Source: Aselliscus stoliczkanus
Lineage: Eukaryota > Chordata > Mammalia > Chiroptera > Hipposideridae
Length of the DNA: 64,000 nt
Direction: 5' to 3'
Assembly: GCA_033961575.1 (NCBI GenBank)
Contig: CM066735.1
Location: 32,631,501 to 32,695,500, forward strand
The notes under the pieces are model-generated. The model had not been told where the DNA came from. It saw only the letters and a list, made by a program, of their open reading frames with translations, and did no database searches. The position numbers and the translations under genes were made by a program. Positions 21,601 through 32,500 of the stretch are shown in pieces; positions within the stretch are counted from its first letter, which is position 1, and each line of letters opens with the position of its first letter.

Positions 21601-22473
21601 TTAAAGAAGCCCTTTTAGCATTTCCTGCAAAGCTGGCTTGGTGGTAATGAATTCCCTTAACTTATTCTTTTCTGCAAAGCTCCTTATCTCGCCTTCGATT
21701 TTAAATGATAACCTTGCTGGATACAGCAATCTGGATTGTAAGCCTTTATTTTTCATCACTTTGAAAACCTCCTGCCACTCCCTTCTGGCCTGCAAAGTTT
21801 CTGTAGAAAAGTCAGCTGATAATCTTATGGGGGTACCCTTGTAAGTAACTTGTTGCCTTTCCCTTGCTGCTTTAAGGATTCTGTCTTTGTCCTTAACCCT
21901 TGCCATTTTCACTATAATGTGTCTTGAAGTGGGCCTGTTTGGAATCATCCTGGTTGGAACTCTCTGCACTTCCTGAGCTTGTATTTCAATGTCCTTTGCC
22001 AGGTTAGGGAAGTTTTCAGACATTATTACTTCAAATATATTCTCAATCCCTTGCTCCCTCTCTTCTTCTGGTACTCCAATGACCTGTAGGTTATTGCGTT
22101 TGATGTTGTCCCCCAGCTCTCTTAAACTATTTTCCATGTTTTTCATTCTTTTTTCTTTTTGTTGTTCCGCATGGGTGATCTCTGCTATTTTGTCTTCTAA
22201 CTCACTGATTCGATTTTCTGCTTCATCCAATCTACTAGTGATTCCATCAAGTTTGTTATTTAATTCAGTAATTGTGTTCTTAATTTCTAGCTGGTTGCTT
22301 TTCATAATTTCTCTATCCTTCTTTATATTTTCATTAATTTCCTTGAACATTCTAATAATCAGTGTTCTGAACTCTGTCTCTGATAGGTTGGTTACCTCTG
22401 TTTCCTGTGTTTCCACTGATTCAGGAAGTTTCTTCTGTTCTTTTATTTGTGTTGTGTTTCTTTGTCTCCCCAT
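21601..22473 (-). CDS. LINE-1 ORF1 protein (RNA-binding chaperone), intact
   Basis: The 290-codon frame is uninterrupted. In the family, ORF1p trimerises, coats L1 RNA in cytoplasmic particles and acts as a nucleic-acid chaperone. Residues about 30-115 form a coiled coil rich in heptads (for example LNNKLDGITSRLDEAENRI). An RRM-like part follows (NNLQVIGVPEEE near 130-145, and RHIIVKMARVKDKDRIL). The C-terminal domain contains IRLSADFSTETLQARREW and ends KPALQEMLKGLL. It is shorter than human ORF1p (338 residues), mostly at the N-terminus and at the very C-terminal tail. The ATG at 22473 is the first in frame after the 5' UTR and starts MGRQRNT, like other mammalian L1s (MGKK/MGRQ). The stop lies 48 bp before the ORF2 start, the usual bicistronic spacing. 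Expression would depend on the 5' UTR promoter. Confidence 0.93.
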   Translation of the reverse strand: MGRQRNTTQIKEQKKLPESVETQETEVTNLSETEFRTLIIRMFKEINENIKKDREIMKSNQLEIKNTITELNNKLDGITSRLDEAENRISELEDKIAEITHAEQQKEKRMKNMENSLRELGDNIKRNNLQVIGVPEEEREQGIENIFEVIMSENFPNLAKDIEIQAQEVQRVPTRMIPNRPTSRHIIVKMARVKDKDRILKAARERQQVTYKGTPIRLSADFSTETLQARREWQEVFKVMKNKGLQSRLLYPARLSFKIEGEIRSFAEKNKLREFITTKPALQEMLKGLL

Positions 22474-22979
22474 TCTGGCTTATTCTTTGTGTTTGCTTCA
22501 ATATAACAGATAGATCCCCCAGGTTTCTCAGTCTTTTCTGGGTAAACTTATATGGTGTGTGTCCTTTATATTTGAATTACTCAGTCCCCCTATTCTCCTG
22601 TGCTTGTATCTGAGGTGTTCCTTGTGTCGTGCGTCCTCACTTGTTGAAGTTTTAGTTTTGATTACTTTTGGTTTGTCAGTAGGTGGGATTGACTCCCAGA
22701 TTGATTAGCTGTGAGGATCAGTAGCATCTGCAGTTTATGAGCTGCTGTGAGAGGATTGACCCCTCCGATGAAACTTGGACCCTATGGGCCCTAGTACCTG
22801 TAGCAACTTCCTTTTGGGTGTGATTCTTGTATGTCAAACCCAGAAACCCAGAAATGCTCTGGTTTTATCTAAAGTTGGCCTTCAGGTATGATGATTCTTG
22901 TGTCTGTTTGTTTGGACCCACTGCTGCAGAGTGATTTTAGAGCATAACAGATCAACAAGAACAACCTCTGCAGCCACCA

Positions 22980-23560
22980 AAGGAAACCAAATGCTCGCAC
23001 AAGTAAAAAAAAACAACCATCAAACTACAGTCAACTTGTACAGAAATATCAATCATACTAATGAAGAAAACAAACAGAAACAAAATAAAAACCACACGCA
23101 CGATAATAACAGAAGAGGAAACGAAATAAAATACAATATCCTAAAATAAAAAATAAAATAAACGTGAGAAACCGATTAGCTATACCTAAAAAATAAAAAA
23201 TAAAAATAAACTAAAATAATAATAATAAAAAAGTAAGAATAAAAATTAAAAAAATAAAATTTGCAGAAAAAAGGAAAAGAGGAAAAGTATAGCAGTGAGA
23301 AGAATGAATAAAATAAGAGAGAAAGTGAGGGTGGGGAAAAAAGAAAAAGAAAAGAAGAAAAAGAAAAAAATATATATATATGTGTACACACCCATATATA
23401 TGGACATATATTCACCTATATACACCTATATATATATATATATATATATATGCCTATATTAAAAACTACAAAATGATAAGAATGAAATAGAAATAAAAAC
23501 CAAAAACAACCAAGATAAGCAGCAATAAAGGGAAAACAAAACAGAATAAAACCAAGCAAA
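22980..23560 (+). repeat. A-rich, T-poor segment with (TA)n inside the L1 5' UTR
   Basis: Almost 600 bp consist of AAATAAAA- and GAAAAAG-type words on the plus strand (T/pyrimidine-rich in the L1 transcript). It includes TA tracts at about 23371-23380 and 23421-23452. It lies within the uninterrupted L1 and has no duplication of its own, so I treat it as part of the 5' UTR. A separate insertion is not ruled out. Confidence 0.7.
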
Positions 23561-24194
23561 CCAAAAATACCCGTGCCGGTCTTGGCTAAAGTCCACCAAG
23601 CTCTCTTCAGTTTGTCTGCTGTACAAAAATTCCTGTGCGTCTTGTGGGAACAGTAGGCCACCTGATACCTAGCGTGATCCTGGCACTGCAGGTTTGCTGT
23701 ACTTGAGTGTGATTGTGATGTGTGATTGGTGGTTTTTACAAAGTCACTGCCTTTTTGCTTTTGCCTGTCCCAAGGCAGGCTGCACCCCCAAAGGCTCAAT
23801 GAGTGTCTCTGGGCACCCTTTCGGTTGACAGCTGTGGAGAATTAAAGAATTCCTCACTACCAAAAGCCTGCTGCTAAGAATCTGTTAATTAGTGCCTCAG
23901 CAGGTGAACCTGCCCTGCCTCCCAAGCCTTGCATAAAGGTGGGGGTGGGGTAGGTAGTCTCACTCTGCAGCCTTTACTGGGTGGAAATTCTCAACACCCT
24001 GCAGGTAGGGATATCTTCCTAGTCTGCCTCTATTGCTCCATTCAGGAGTCAGTTTAAGACTGTCTTGGCGGGGGCCAAAGTTTGTGGGAGTGGGTGGGTT
24101 GTTGGGTTTTTTTTTTGCTTTCTGTTCAAGAGTAGAAAAAGGAAAAAAAATAAAAATAAAAATAAAAAAAATAAACAAAGCCACAGTTCCAACA

Positions 24195-24979
24195 CTGTTT
24201 TAAGCTAAGGCCTTTGCCTCTTATGCTCCAGCGGAGTTCCTGCTGCTCTCCCAAAGGGTCTGCCGGGATTTAGGGAATTGCGCGCACCCTACCATGTGGC
24301 TAAGATCCCCACTCTGCATCTCTCGGGGACCTGCATCTCCACCCGTGCGCGACGTTTCCGCGCGAGTCTTCTTGTTTCCACTCCTCCCCGGTTTAAGGCT
24401 TCTGCCTCAGAGATGGTGCGCGCCCGCGCGATGCTCCTGCTGCTCTCCCAAAGAGACTGCCGGAGTTTAAGGGACTGCGCGCCACGCTGCCGCGCGGCTC
24501 AGATCCCCACTCCGTCTCTCGGGGACCTGCGTCTCCGCCCGGTGCGCTGCTTGTCCGAGCAAGTCTTCTTTTTTCCCCTCCTCCCGGGTTTAAGGCGTCT
24601 GCCTTGGAGCCGGCGCGCGCCCGCGCCGTTCTCCTGCTGCGCTCCTGGAGGGACTGCCGCCGGGGTTTAGGGGACTGCGCGCACCTTTCCGCGCCGCTCT
24701 GATCCCCGCTCCGTCTCTCCGGGACCTGCGTCTCCACCCGGCGCGCTGCTTCTCCACGCACGAGTCCTCTTTTTTCCCCTGCTCCCAGGTTTCAGGCTTC
24801 TGCGCTCCACGGGACCTGGTGGGCACAGAGACTGATCCCTGAACCGGGAGGGTGCAGGGACTGATCTTGCCCTGCCGCTGCGGGGCTCTGCACCCTGCTT
24901 CCTGGGGACCTGGCGAGCCGCGGGTGCAGCTCGTACCTCTGCACAGTCGTCTCCTCTCTCTCCTCCCGCACTTGCCTGG
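24195..24979 (-). repeat. Tandem ~197-bp GC-rich monomers of the L1 promoter
   Basis: The word TTTAAGGCTTCTGCC or a close variant recurs at about 24392, 24589 (+197), 24790 (+201) and 24980 (+190). The word TGCTGCTCTCCCAAAG recurs at 24241, 24438 and, altered, at 24635, each 197 bp apart. Three units are well conserved. One (24790-24979) and possibly another beyond it (to about 25170) are diverged. Each unit holds GATCCCC, TCTCTCGGGGACCTG and CTTCTTTTTTCCCCTCCTCCC-like blocks. This layout resembles mouse L1 monomers. Confidence 0.88.
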
Positions 24980-25274
24980 CCTGAGGCTTCTGCCTCAGAC
25001 TGCAAACCAACGCGCTCTTGCTGAACTCTAGGTGGGCCGCGGGCCGCAGGGAGCGAGCCGGGGAACACTCACCGTGCCTCCGCAGCCGGGGTGCGGGCTG
25101 CACCTCAGGCGCCTCGCCGCCTTCTTCCCCTACTCGCCCGGCCTGCCCACCTTCCAGCAATCCTGGTGTGGAACTCTTAGTTGCTCTGTGTGATGAGTAG
25201 ATGTCTCTTTGAAGCGTATTAGAAGTTCAAATTGTGGATATTTTCAGGGGAGATTTCATGGAGCCCTCCTCACA

Positions 25275-25286
25275 GCCGCCATCTTG
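25275..25286 (-). promoter_or_regulatory. YY1 site at the L1 5' end
   Basis: The plus strand GCCGCCATCTTG is CAAGATGGCGGC on the element's strand, a textbook YY1 motif. It starts five bases inside the element. In human L1 a YY1 site at the same place sets accurate transcription start. Confidence 0.9.
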
Positions 25287-25291
25287 CCCCC

Positions 25292-25306
25292 AGCATCTTA
25301 TTTCTT
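25292..25306 (+). repeat. Target-site duplication, 5' side of full-length L1
   Basis: AGCATCTTATTTCTT is identical to 17048-17062 and directly abuts the element's first base. Confidence 0.96.
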
Positions 25307-28300
25307 ACATTCAGTGATAAGTACCTAGATAATCATTACAAAACTTAAATTAATTAAACAAAACATAGTGCCCACCGTAAACCAATGAAGATTGTTATAA
25401 ACAGAGGATTATAATTATTTTATTTGCCAAAATGCCATAAAATTATAAAAGTAGTTTACTGAGTTAAAATTATGTTGTCATTATTATGAAGTAAACATAT
25501 GGAAAATTCTTTTAACTCTCATGAAAGATGTTGAAACATAAAAGATATTAATCAAAGTTACTTAGAACATGGCCTTTGATGCCACCAATTATAGAGGGAG
25601 GATACAAGGGGTAGAGAAAAAAGTTATTCCTTTACTTTGAAAGCCTGAGCTCAATAATTGGGCTTCCTCTGTTTCAATTTCTGACTCCTATCTCGACGTG
25701 CTGTATGAGTTTTCTCAGTTTCTCTCTGAATTAAGGATAACAGCTACAGGGTTGTTGTATGGCTTAAAATGTGCTAAGTACAAGTAAATGCTAATCATCA
25801 GTCTTATTGAAAACTAAGTGACTTGGGAGGTGCTGTTGGCTCTTTCAACAGCTGACTGCTCTCCTCTGCCTCCTTGCCAGGTTTAGACTGTGACAAACGG
25901 GAGCCAGCTGTGCTTTGCTGGTTTCTACAGTGAGTATGTCAGGAATGCCCTGACAGCATTGTTGGGGGTCCTTAATGAGTGTGGCCGTCTTCAAATCTAG
26001 GGCTCTTTCTGGATGTTAAGGGGAATAAAATGTCCTCTCCTTAAAAAGTAACCCTCCCTCAGTAACCCTGAAATTTCTGCATCTCTGGGAGGCAACAGGG
26101 CCCTTCTCTCCTCTCTATTCAATTATTAGCATCAGAACACAAAAAGCTAGATGTAAACAAATAAATACAAATATCCATAAATTATAGCCTGCTTTGGGGC
26201 ACGTTATATTATGGTGCAATTGAAAGGGCCCTAGTTAGATGACAGTTGGGATCTGGCTTTACTTGTCTAAGAGTCCCTGCCTTTTCCTGCAAGCCTGGTC
26301 AGAATTGTTTTTCCAAGGCACTTCTGAGCTCCAAAATTTTCAGTCTACAGAAATAATAGACTGTCATTTCTTGGTGGATGTATTTTTACTATAAACATAA
26401 TTGTGCATCAACTATTCATTGTCTTCACCAAAGACTCAGGAAGAGCAACAGCAGGTAATAGAAGAGGTAGCTGAGTGAGTTCTTAAGGACAGCCTTTTGG
26501 AAATCATCTTCATTTCGCCAGCCTGCAACTGGTTGAACCAGCAAGATTTGCTGTCCAAGTGTCCAGATTAAATGATTTAGTTTTCCATTAACTGTCTGAA
26601 CACAACTATACTCCATGTTGTGGATAAATCCCATGATGTTAGTTAAGATATGACATTTCAAAAGGAGCTTAGGTTCTGCCTTAATAAGAATAAAAATAAA
26701 AAGAACAGAATGGAGGAACTCACCCTCATACACTTTTGAATGTGTGGCATTTCTTGTTGTTAGGGTGAAGAATAAATTCTGTATCTGCTTTGCACATAGC
26801 CAAATGTGCTATGAAATATTATTTACGTACTTGACAAATTCCCAAGTATAGCATCAGCCTTGTGAAAATACTCATTGGCACAATATTGCACTTCCAAATT
26901 TAGTATTATGGCTGACAGCATTTTTCTTGGTCTCTCAAAAGATGACCAGCCAAAATTTCACTGGTTACATTTCCAAAGGATCTGATACTTATTTTCCTCC
27001 TTTTAGAAAGTAAATTTCCTGAGTGTGGAAGCAATAAACTCAGACATAATCTTTAACCTTATCAGGTCTTAGGAGAGGGGAAAAAAGGTAAGTGGATATT
27101 ATCCAGTTACATGTTAAAATAATTATGCCACCTGGGGGGAGGGGTGAAAATGAGAAAAGTTTAGCTTGGGAAAAACTAAATATGGATATCTACATCATAA
27201 CAGCAATTTAGAAATTACAATATTTTTATTAATTTTATGCAATGATAACCAATAGGACCTTACCTAACACAAGGTATTTTATAATCTCTCCCATTCTTAA
27301 CCTTTTTATGAAGAGAAAGGATGAGTAGAGATAAATATTCAAAGAGCATAATTTTAAAGGATATGTTCAAGAATAAAGTCATTAAGAGGCAACTGAAATT
27401 AAAGCACTGATGATTATTCACTGTGATGGAAATTAAATTGATATTGCTAAATGTGATAGCAACCTAGATCTTTAAAATAAACCCTGTAAGGAAATCTTAA
27501 CAACTTATTTAAAAAAAAAAAAGTGAGTAGGGGAATCCATTGACATTTGAATGTCAGCCTCTTGGTTCTTCTAATTGAATCCAAGCTTCGTTTTGGCTTT
27601 GTTTCTATTTCAGTATCTCCACTGTCACGCTCATTTTTAAAAATAGTAACATAGTGCTGTGCCAAGAAGCAAGGGCAATGCCAAACCTAGAAAAATCTAT
27701 AAAATCATGTTTGGGAAAGAACTGAATTGCTTATAAATGTCAAAAGCTGTGTGAGGAGCAGTAATTAAAAATAATCACAACGAATCTTCTACTGCTTTGC
27801 TCATTAGATCTAAAATACCCTGAAGTCAATGTGGCCCAGAAACAGGTTTATAGCTAGCTGAACGTCAAAACATTCATCTTCACGTACATGTACAAACAAA
27901 TACCGGTCTATGATCAGAGGTAGTGTTTCAACCTCAGCATAGTCATGTGATTCTACATGTCACAGTCAACAGTACATCAGTCACTAGTTTTATGCTATGC
28001 TACCCACTGACTGGTGCTTTTCTTTTAGAGCACAGCCTCAGTAGAGCACCTGAGCATTGGTCATCTCATGGGGGTTGTGTCAAGTGCCCTTTTCTGAGCC
28101 TAACGCAAGTTATTAAGCCCTTTGAGGGTTTAACGCTCACCAGAGAGAACATTGTAGCTCTGAATTCCAACCCTAACGCAGATCAGGAAAATTGCTACTT
28201 GGACGTGTAAAGAATACAAAAGGTGTAGCTTACCCAGAATTCTGACAAATGTCCATTTGCTAATGAAGTTAATTCAATTTTGATATTTATATTACCATAA

Positions 28301-28319
28301 TAAGAATGATAATTCATAA
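25307..28319. other. Mostly unassigned sequence
   Basis: A weak MIR-like patch lies at about 25640-25810 (GGGTTGTTGTATGGCTTAAAATG, AAGTACAAGTAAATGCTAATCA). Otherwise I see no repeat or gene. The frame at 27923-28210 (95 codons) has no motif I recognise and no splice or promoter context that would support it. Confidence 0.4.
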
Positions 28320-28550
28320 TATTAACTACCATTTAGTATACAGTTTATATATATGTAAAACTACTCAGTATATATTACAGGCCATGCATTATACTAATTA
28401 CTTAATATATAAGTACCTCATTTCAATCCCTAAAGTACCCCTCTTTCATACTGAATATCAGGAGTTCAGAGTTGTTAAGCTATTTGCTCAAGTTCTCATA
28501 ACTAGTAAGTGATAAAATTGTGATTCCAAATCAATCTGGTTCCAGTAAAT
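28320..28550 (-). mobile_element. MIR-family relic, inverted
   Basis: The plus strand shows inverted MIR text: TACCTCATTTCAATCCCTAAAG, then GTTGTTAAGCTATTTGCTCAAG, then CATAACTAGTAAGTGATAAAATTGTGATTCCAAAT and TCTGGTTCCAG. Divergence is high. Confidence 0.65.
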
Positions 28551-28612
28551 ACTGTGAAATGTCTCCTGTTATATTTGTCTACAGCGTAAAATGAGATCTT
28601 ATCCGCTAAGTT

Positions 28613-29090
28613 TCTTTTCCCCCAGTGTTATTGGAATATAATTGACATGCAACATTGTAGTAATTTAAGGTGTACAACATAATGAATAGATACATATATG
28701 TGTGTATACACACATATATACATATATATATATAAATATATATATTTGCCACAATAAGTTTAGTTAATATCCATGACCTTACATAGTTACATTTTTCTCC
28801 TGATGGTATAACTTTTAGGATCTACTCTCAGCAACTTTCAAATATAAAATATGATATTGTTAAATATAGTTACCATTCCAGAATATAGTCACATCACCAG
28901 AACTTGTTTTATAACTAGAAGTTTGTACTCATTGACCACTTTTAACCATTTTTTTCTACCCCCACCTCTACAACCACCAACCTGTTCTATGTTTCTGAGT
29001 TCAGTTTCTTTAGATTTGTTATATAAGTGAGATCATGCAGTACGTCTTCTCCATTTGATTTATTTTATTTAGCTTAGTCCCCTGAATTGG
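28613..29090 (-). mobile_element. Ancient L1 3' end, inverted
   Basis: The plus strand reads TTATTGGAATATAATTGACATG, TAAGGTGTACAACATAATG, AACTTTTAGGATCTACTCTCAGCAACTTTCAAATA, then AACCACCAACCTGTTCTATG and AAGTGAGATCATGCAGTACG. These are the familiar reverse-complement words of an L1 3' UTR and ORF2 tail. A TA-rich expansion lies at about 28691-28745. Confidence 0.78.
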
Positions 29091-29142
29091 CTTCTTTTAT
29101 TAATTAGTCCATATGTCTGATTAATAATTACTACTCAGTATT

Positions 29143-29565
29143 TATCATTAGTTATGGACTGCATTGTGTCTCTCCAAAGTCATATGTTGAAGCCCTAATG
29201 CCCAAGGTGACTATATTTGGAGACAGGACCTTTAAAGACGTAATTAAGATTAAATGAGGTCATATGGGTAGGTCCTTAATCTGATAGGACTGATATCCTC
29301 GTAAGAAGATGGGGAGACACCAGGTCTCTCTCTCACTCTCTTACTCCCTCTTTAAGAGCAGGCATAGAGAAAGATGTGAAGATACATGTGAAGATACAGT
29401 GAGAAGGCAGCTATCAGCAAGGCAGAAAAGAGCCCAGGAATCAAACCTGCTGGTTCCTTGATCTTGCAGTTTTAGTCTCCAAAACTGTGGGAAAATCAAA
29501 TCCTGTAGTTGAAGCCACCCAGCTGTGCCATTTTGTGATAGCAGTATAAGCTGACTACAATACCT
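29143..29565 (+). mobile_element. MaLR (MLT1/MST-type) solo LTR relic
   Basis: It starts near TTATGGACTGCATTGTGTCTCTCCAAAG, continues CATATGTTGAAGCCCTAATGCCC, GAGGTCATATGGGTAGGTCC and CTTGATCTTGCAGTTTTAGTCTCC. It ends with GCCACCCAGCTGTGCCATTTTGTGATAGCAG. This is the order of ERVL-MaLR LTRs. No internal sequence is present. Confidence 0.82.
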
Positions 29566-32500
29566 CATTCCTGATGGGGATTTGGTGACATCCAGGGACA
29601 ATGATATGCAAAATTAGGAAAGGTTTTCATCTATAGGACAGAGCTTTCTTCTTAGAGCTCTCTAAAGAACTTAGAGCTTTCTTCTAAAGATGTAGATAAT
29701 CTACACTTATTATGTGCATCTCTGAAAAATGACTAGAAAAGACAATGTGACTTTCTGATCAACTTAGACATACTTTTTGTTATGGCTCGTCTCTTGGCTA
29801 CTTTGTCCTGAGGCAGTCAATAGCAAGATATTTTTGATAAAAAAATATATAGAGATATTTTAGGGGTCTCATTTTTAATGCGGGAACTGAATCATAGTGG
29901 CTAAGAAGCAGAGACTCCAACTAACAGTATACTTTCATGTTTTGTGATTCTACCTCTTCTATTCACTTCCACCTTCAACTCTAGCTAAGTAATTACCTCC
30001 TTAAGAATGTGAAAAACCCAGGACTCCTACAGCAGTAGCTGGGTGCTGTGGCTGAGTGCTACTGTCCAGAGCTGCCTGAGCAGAAAGAACTCTGCTTCTC
30101 ACAGGAACAGTTTTCATAAGTGGACCTTTTAAGAGACATTTTACTCCATTATTGTGTTTGTTTTTCTTGTATCATATAGTAACACAAAAGTTCTTTAAAA
30201 AGACCCTAAGCTGGGTAATTTGTTTTTTTTAAATACCAGGAGATTTTGTTAGCTTTTGTATTTCTAAAACATTTGGGATCTCTGGAGTGATCACTTAATT
30301 GTTCCCAATGCTTAATATGTGTGAGAAAAGCATTTCTCTTTCCCCACCTTCTATGTCTGGATATCCATCTTCTCAACTTCACTAATTTCTGAAACTTTTT
30401 TTTTTCCCCTGTCAAGGATAATACAAAAACATTCAAGTTGGTCAGCTGCCAGTAAATTCTGCTGCTAGGGACATTCTGTCACTTGGGCTGTTTATGGAGT
30501 ATCACTGCACCCAGGAGCTGTCAACCACTTTAAAGGGCACACAGAATATTTTGTCGTATGCACCCTCATGATTCTAAGTGTGCAAACATAGGGTGCCAAG
30601 GACAGCAACATTTTGTTTTTACTCTGCTCTAATAACAACAATAGAAACAAAATTATTTTGTATGTTAACATTCTGATTCTTTGGGGGGGGTACTTTTGTT
30701 ACTGATGTTTATCTTTAAATTTGATTTTATTTAGTGTAAACATCACCTAACAATCAGCTACTACAAGTTCATTTAATTTATAGAAATCTTAGATAAATTT
30801 ACATAGTACTTTTTAAATCTCAAGTTTTACAAAACAATGTCCAAAATCATCTCTTTACAACAAGCTTGGCTTTTAGAAGCACATCGTGGAAATCCAGGCA
30901 TACTCTATGTCTTTTGACTCATTTATTATATGCCCAATAGGAGAATGCCCAATAAATATTTGCTGGTGACAAAGATCATTTTAAATGCATTCTGTGCCAA
31001 AGAAATCCCAGTGAAGTGTGGATATTTCCCAACACACTACATACCTGGCTCCAGTTTTAAATAAGCAATGGTTAGTTTTATTGAGGGGACTAGACAGAGG
31101 TCATTGGAGGAGTCAGCCAGGATTTGGAAATGGAATACTGCTGGCTCTCAGCCTTGTTTCTAGTAACTACCCCACCCTGTTGTTCCCAAGAGAACCAATG
31201 TACACTGGATAGCTGAGCAGGTGGCATGGACTGCAGTCATAAACAGCTCCTTTCCTGTAAGGGAGCAGAGGACTGGTTTATGGATCCATGAGCTTTCCTG
31301 TGGGGAAGCCATTATGTCCAGTTAAAATTGTAACTGAAAACATCCATCTTTATCAACTTCTCAGTAATTCTAATCAGACCTTGTCCAAAGTCCCTCAGCA
31401 CTGCTCCCCTCATTGATTCATATGAACACATGTCCACCCAGCTTCAGGGCTGAAAGATAACATGGGGACAAACCAAAAGTTATTTAGTTTGTCTGTGTGT
31501 GATGAGAAGTGGCTGTGGATTGAGCCCACCTGCAAATTAATGTTGGGGAAAGGAAGCCAGTTGGGATTCAATGAGTCTCCTTCCCTGTTTTTCACGTGTT
31601 TACTTCCTCTGCTTCCGTAATAAACGCCATAGCTTTGGAATTCCAAACCATTAAATGGAATTAAGACACAGGCTCATTATTTAGAGCCAAAAGGTTACAA
31701 TCAACTCCTGTCCCACAATCAACCAATATCCTTTTGTTTACTTGAAATATAACAGGAAAACACTACCTTGTGCCTAAATGACTTGGGGAGTTATTTTCAT
31801 AATTGCTGGTTGAATTTTCCTAATTAATCAGAAGTCTGGCACAAAACATCCAACTGTTGAGCCCTGAGACATGAGACCAGAAGAAAATTTGTCAGCAGAA
31901 ATTGTCTTTTATGCAATCTCTGTGCTACCTGGCACAGAAAGTACTTTGTAAATCTTGATTATGATTATAACACAATGGTTAATTAGCAGGGCTTTTCTTT
32001 GTCCTTATAAACTCCTTCAGACTTTTTGACATTAAAGAATTGAGGAATGAGAGTTTCCTTAGTGTTGTATGCAAAACAATAAAAAAGAGAGAGCAAGCTT
32101 GTGTTGTTTTCCAAAGGATATCCCTTGTACTGACAGTATCCCATGGCGTGAGCCCCACAGCACCCCAGCCAAAGATTCAAGCTAGCCAAAGAAAATTCTG
32201 ACCCTACTGGACTTTAGTGGGTCAAGGAGTTTTATGGTGTATGGAGAGTGACTGTAAAGTTAATCTCTTATTTATGTTACACTGTGATAATCCTGCCTAA
32301 CCCTAACAGCAGCCGCAAAAGTCAGGAAGTTGAAAAGAATTAACAGAAAACAAATTTCATAGACCATATTTTTGTTTTGACAGTTATTGGTCTAAACTTG
32401 ATGGAAGGTTTGTTTGTTCAAAAAGCATTTTTGTAAATCTCACTAAATGCATATATTTTGTAATCACATATATTTAAATGGGCACATAGCATATTCTGAA

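Larger units (their letters stand above)
17063..25291 (-). mobile_element. Full-length LINE-1 retrotransposon (about 8.2 kb)
   Basis: In transcription order (right to left) it contains a long 5' UTR (25291-22474), ORF1 (22473-21601), a 48-bp spacer, ORF2 (21552-17558, broken), a 3' UTR (17557-17080) and a poly(A) tail (plus-strand T-run to 17063). Perfect 15-bp target-site duplications lie at 17048-17062 and 25292-25306, so both ends are intact. The first bases are GGGGGCAAGATGGCGGC, the expected L1 start with its YY1 site. Without the internal SINE it is about 8.07 kb, longer than human L1 (about 6 kb) mainly through the 2.8-kb 5' UTR. It landed in the tail of an older L1. Its 3' UTR closely matches the truncated copy at 53999-54724, so the lineage was active recently. 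Confidence 0.97.
22474..25291 (-). promoter_or_regulatory. L1 5' UTR / internal promoter (2.8 kb)
   Basis: Read from the 5' end, it begins with a YY1 site, continues through a CpG-rich zone (about 25170-24240) made of tandem monomers, then a mixed segment (24200-23560), then a strand-asymmetric A-rich (plus strand) segment with a TA microsatellite (about 23560-22980), and finally the ORF1 leader. L1 5' UTRs carry an internal RNA polymerase II promoter. The high CpG density suggests methylation control. Frames of 80-133 codons in the GC-rich part follow the repeats and have no known homologue. Confidence 0.85.

Noticed and set aside
23416..23799. 127-codon minus-strand frame
   Set aside because: It lies inside the L1 5' UTR and ends in a translated (TA)n microsatellite (YIYIYIYI). 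It has no homologue I know.
24393..25160. Several minus-strand frames of 78-133 codons in GC-rich DNA
   Set aside because: They run through the L1 promoter monomers, repeat with the monomer period and show no domain. High CpG content alone explains the scarcity of stop codons.
24240..25170. CpG island marking a cellular gene promoter
   Set aside because: The CpG-rich block lies entirely inside the L1, bounded by its TSDs, and is the element's own 5' UTR. No host exon is visible nearby.
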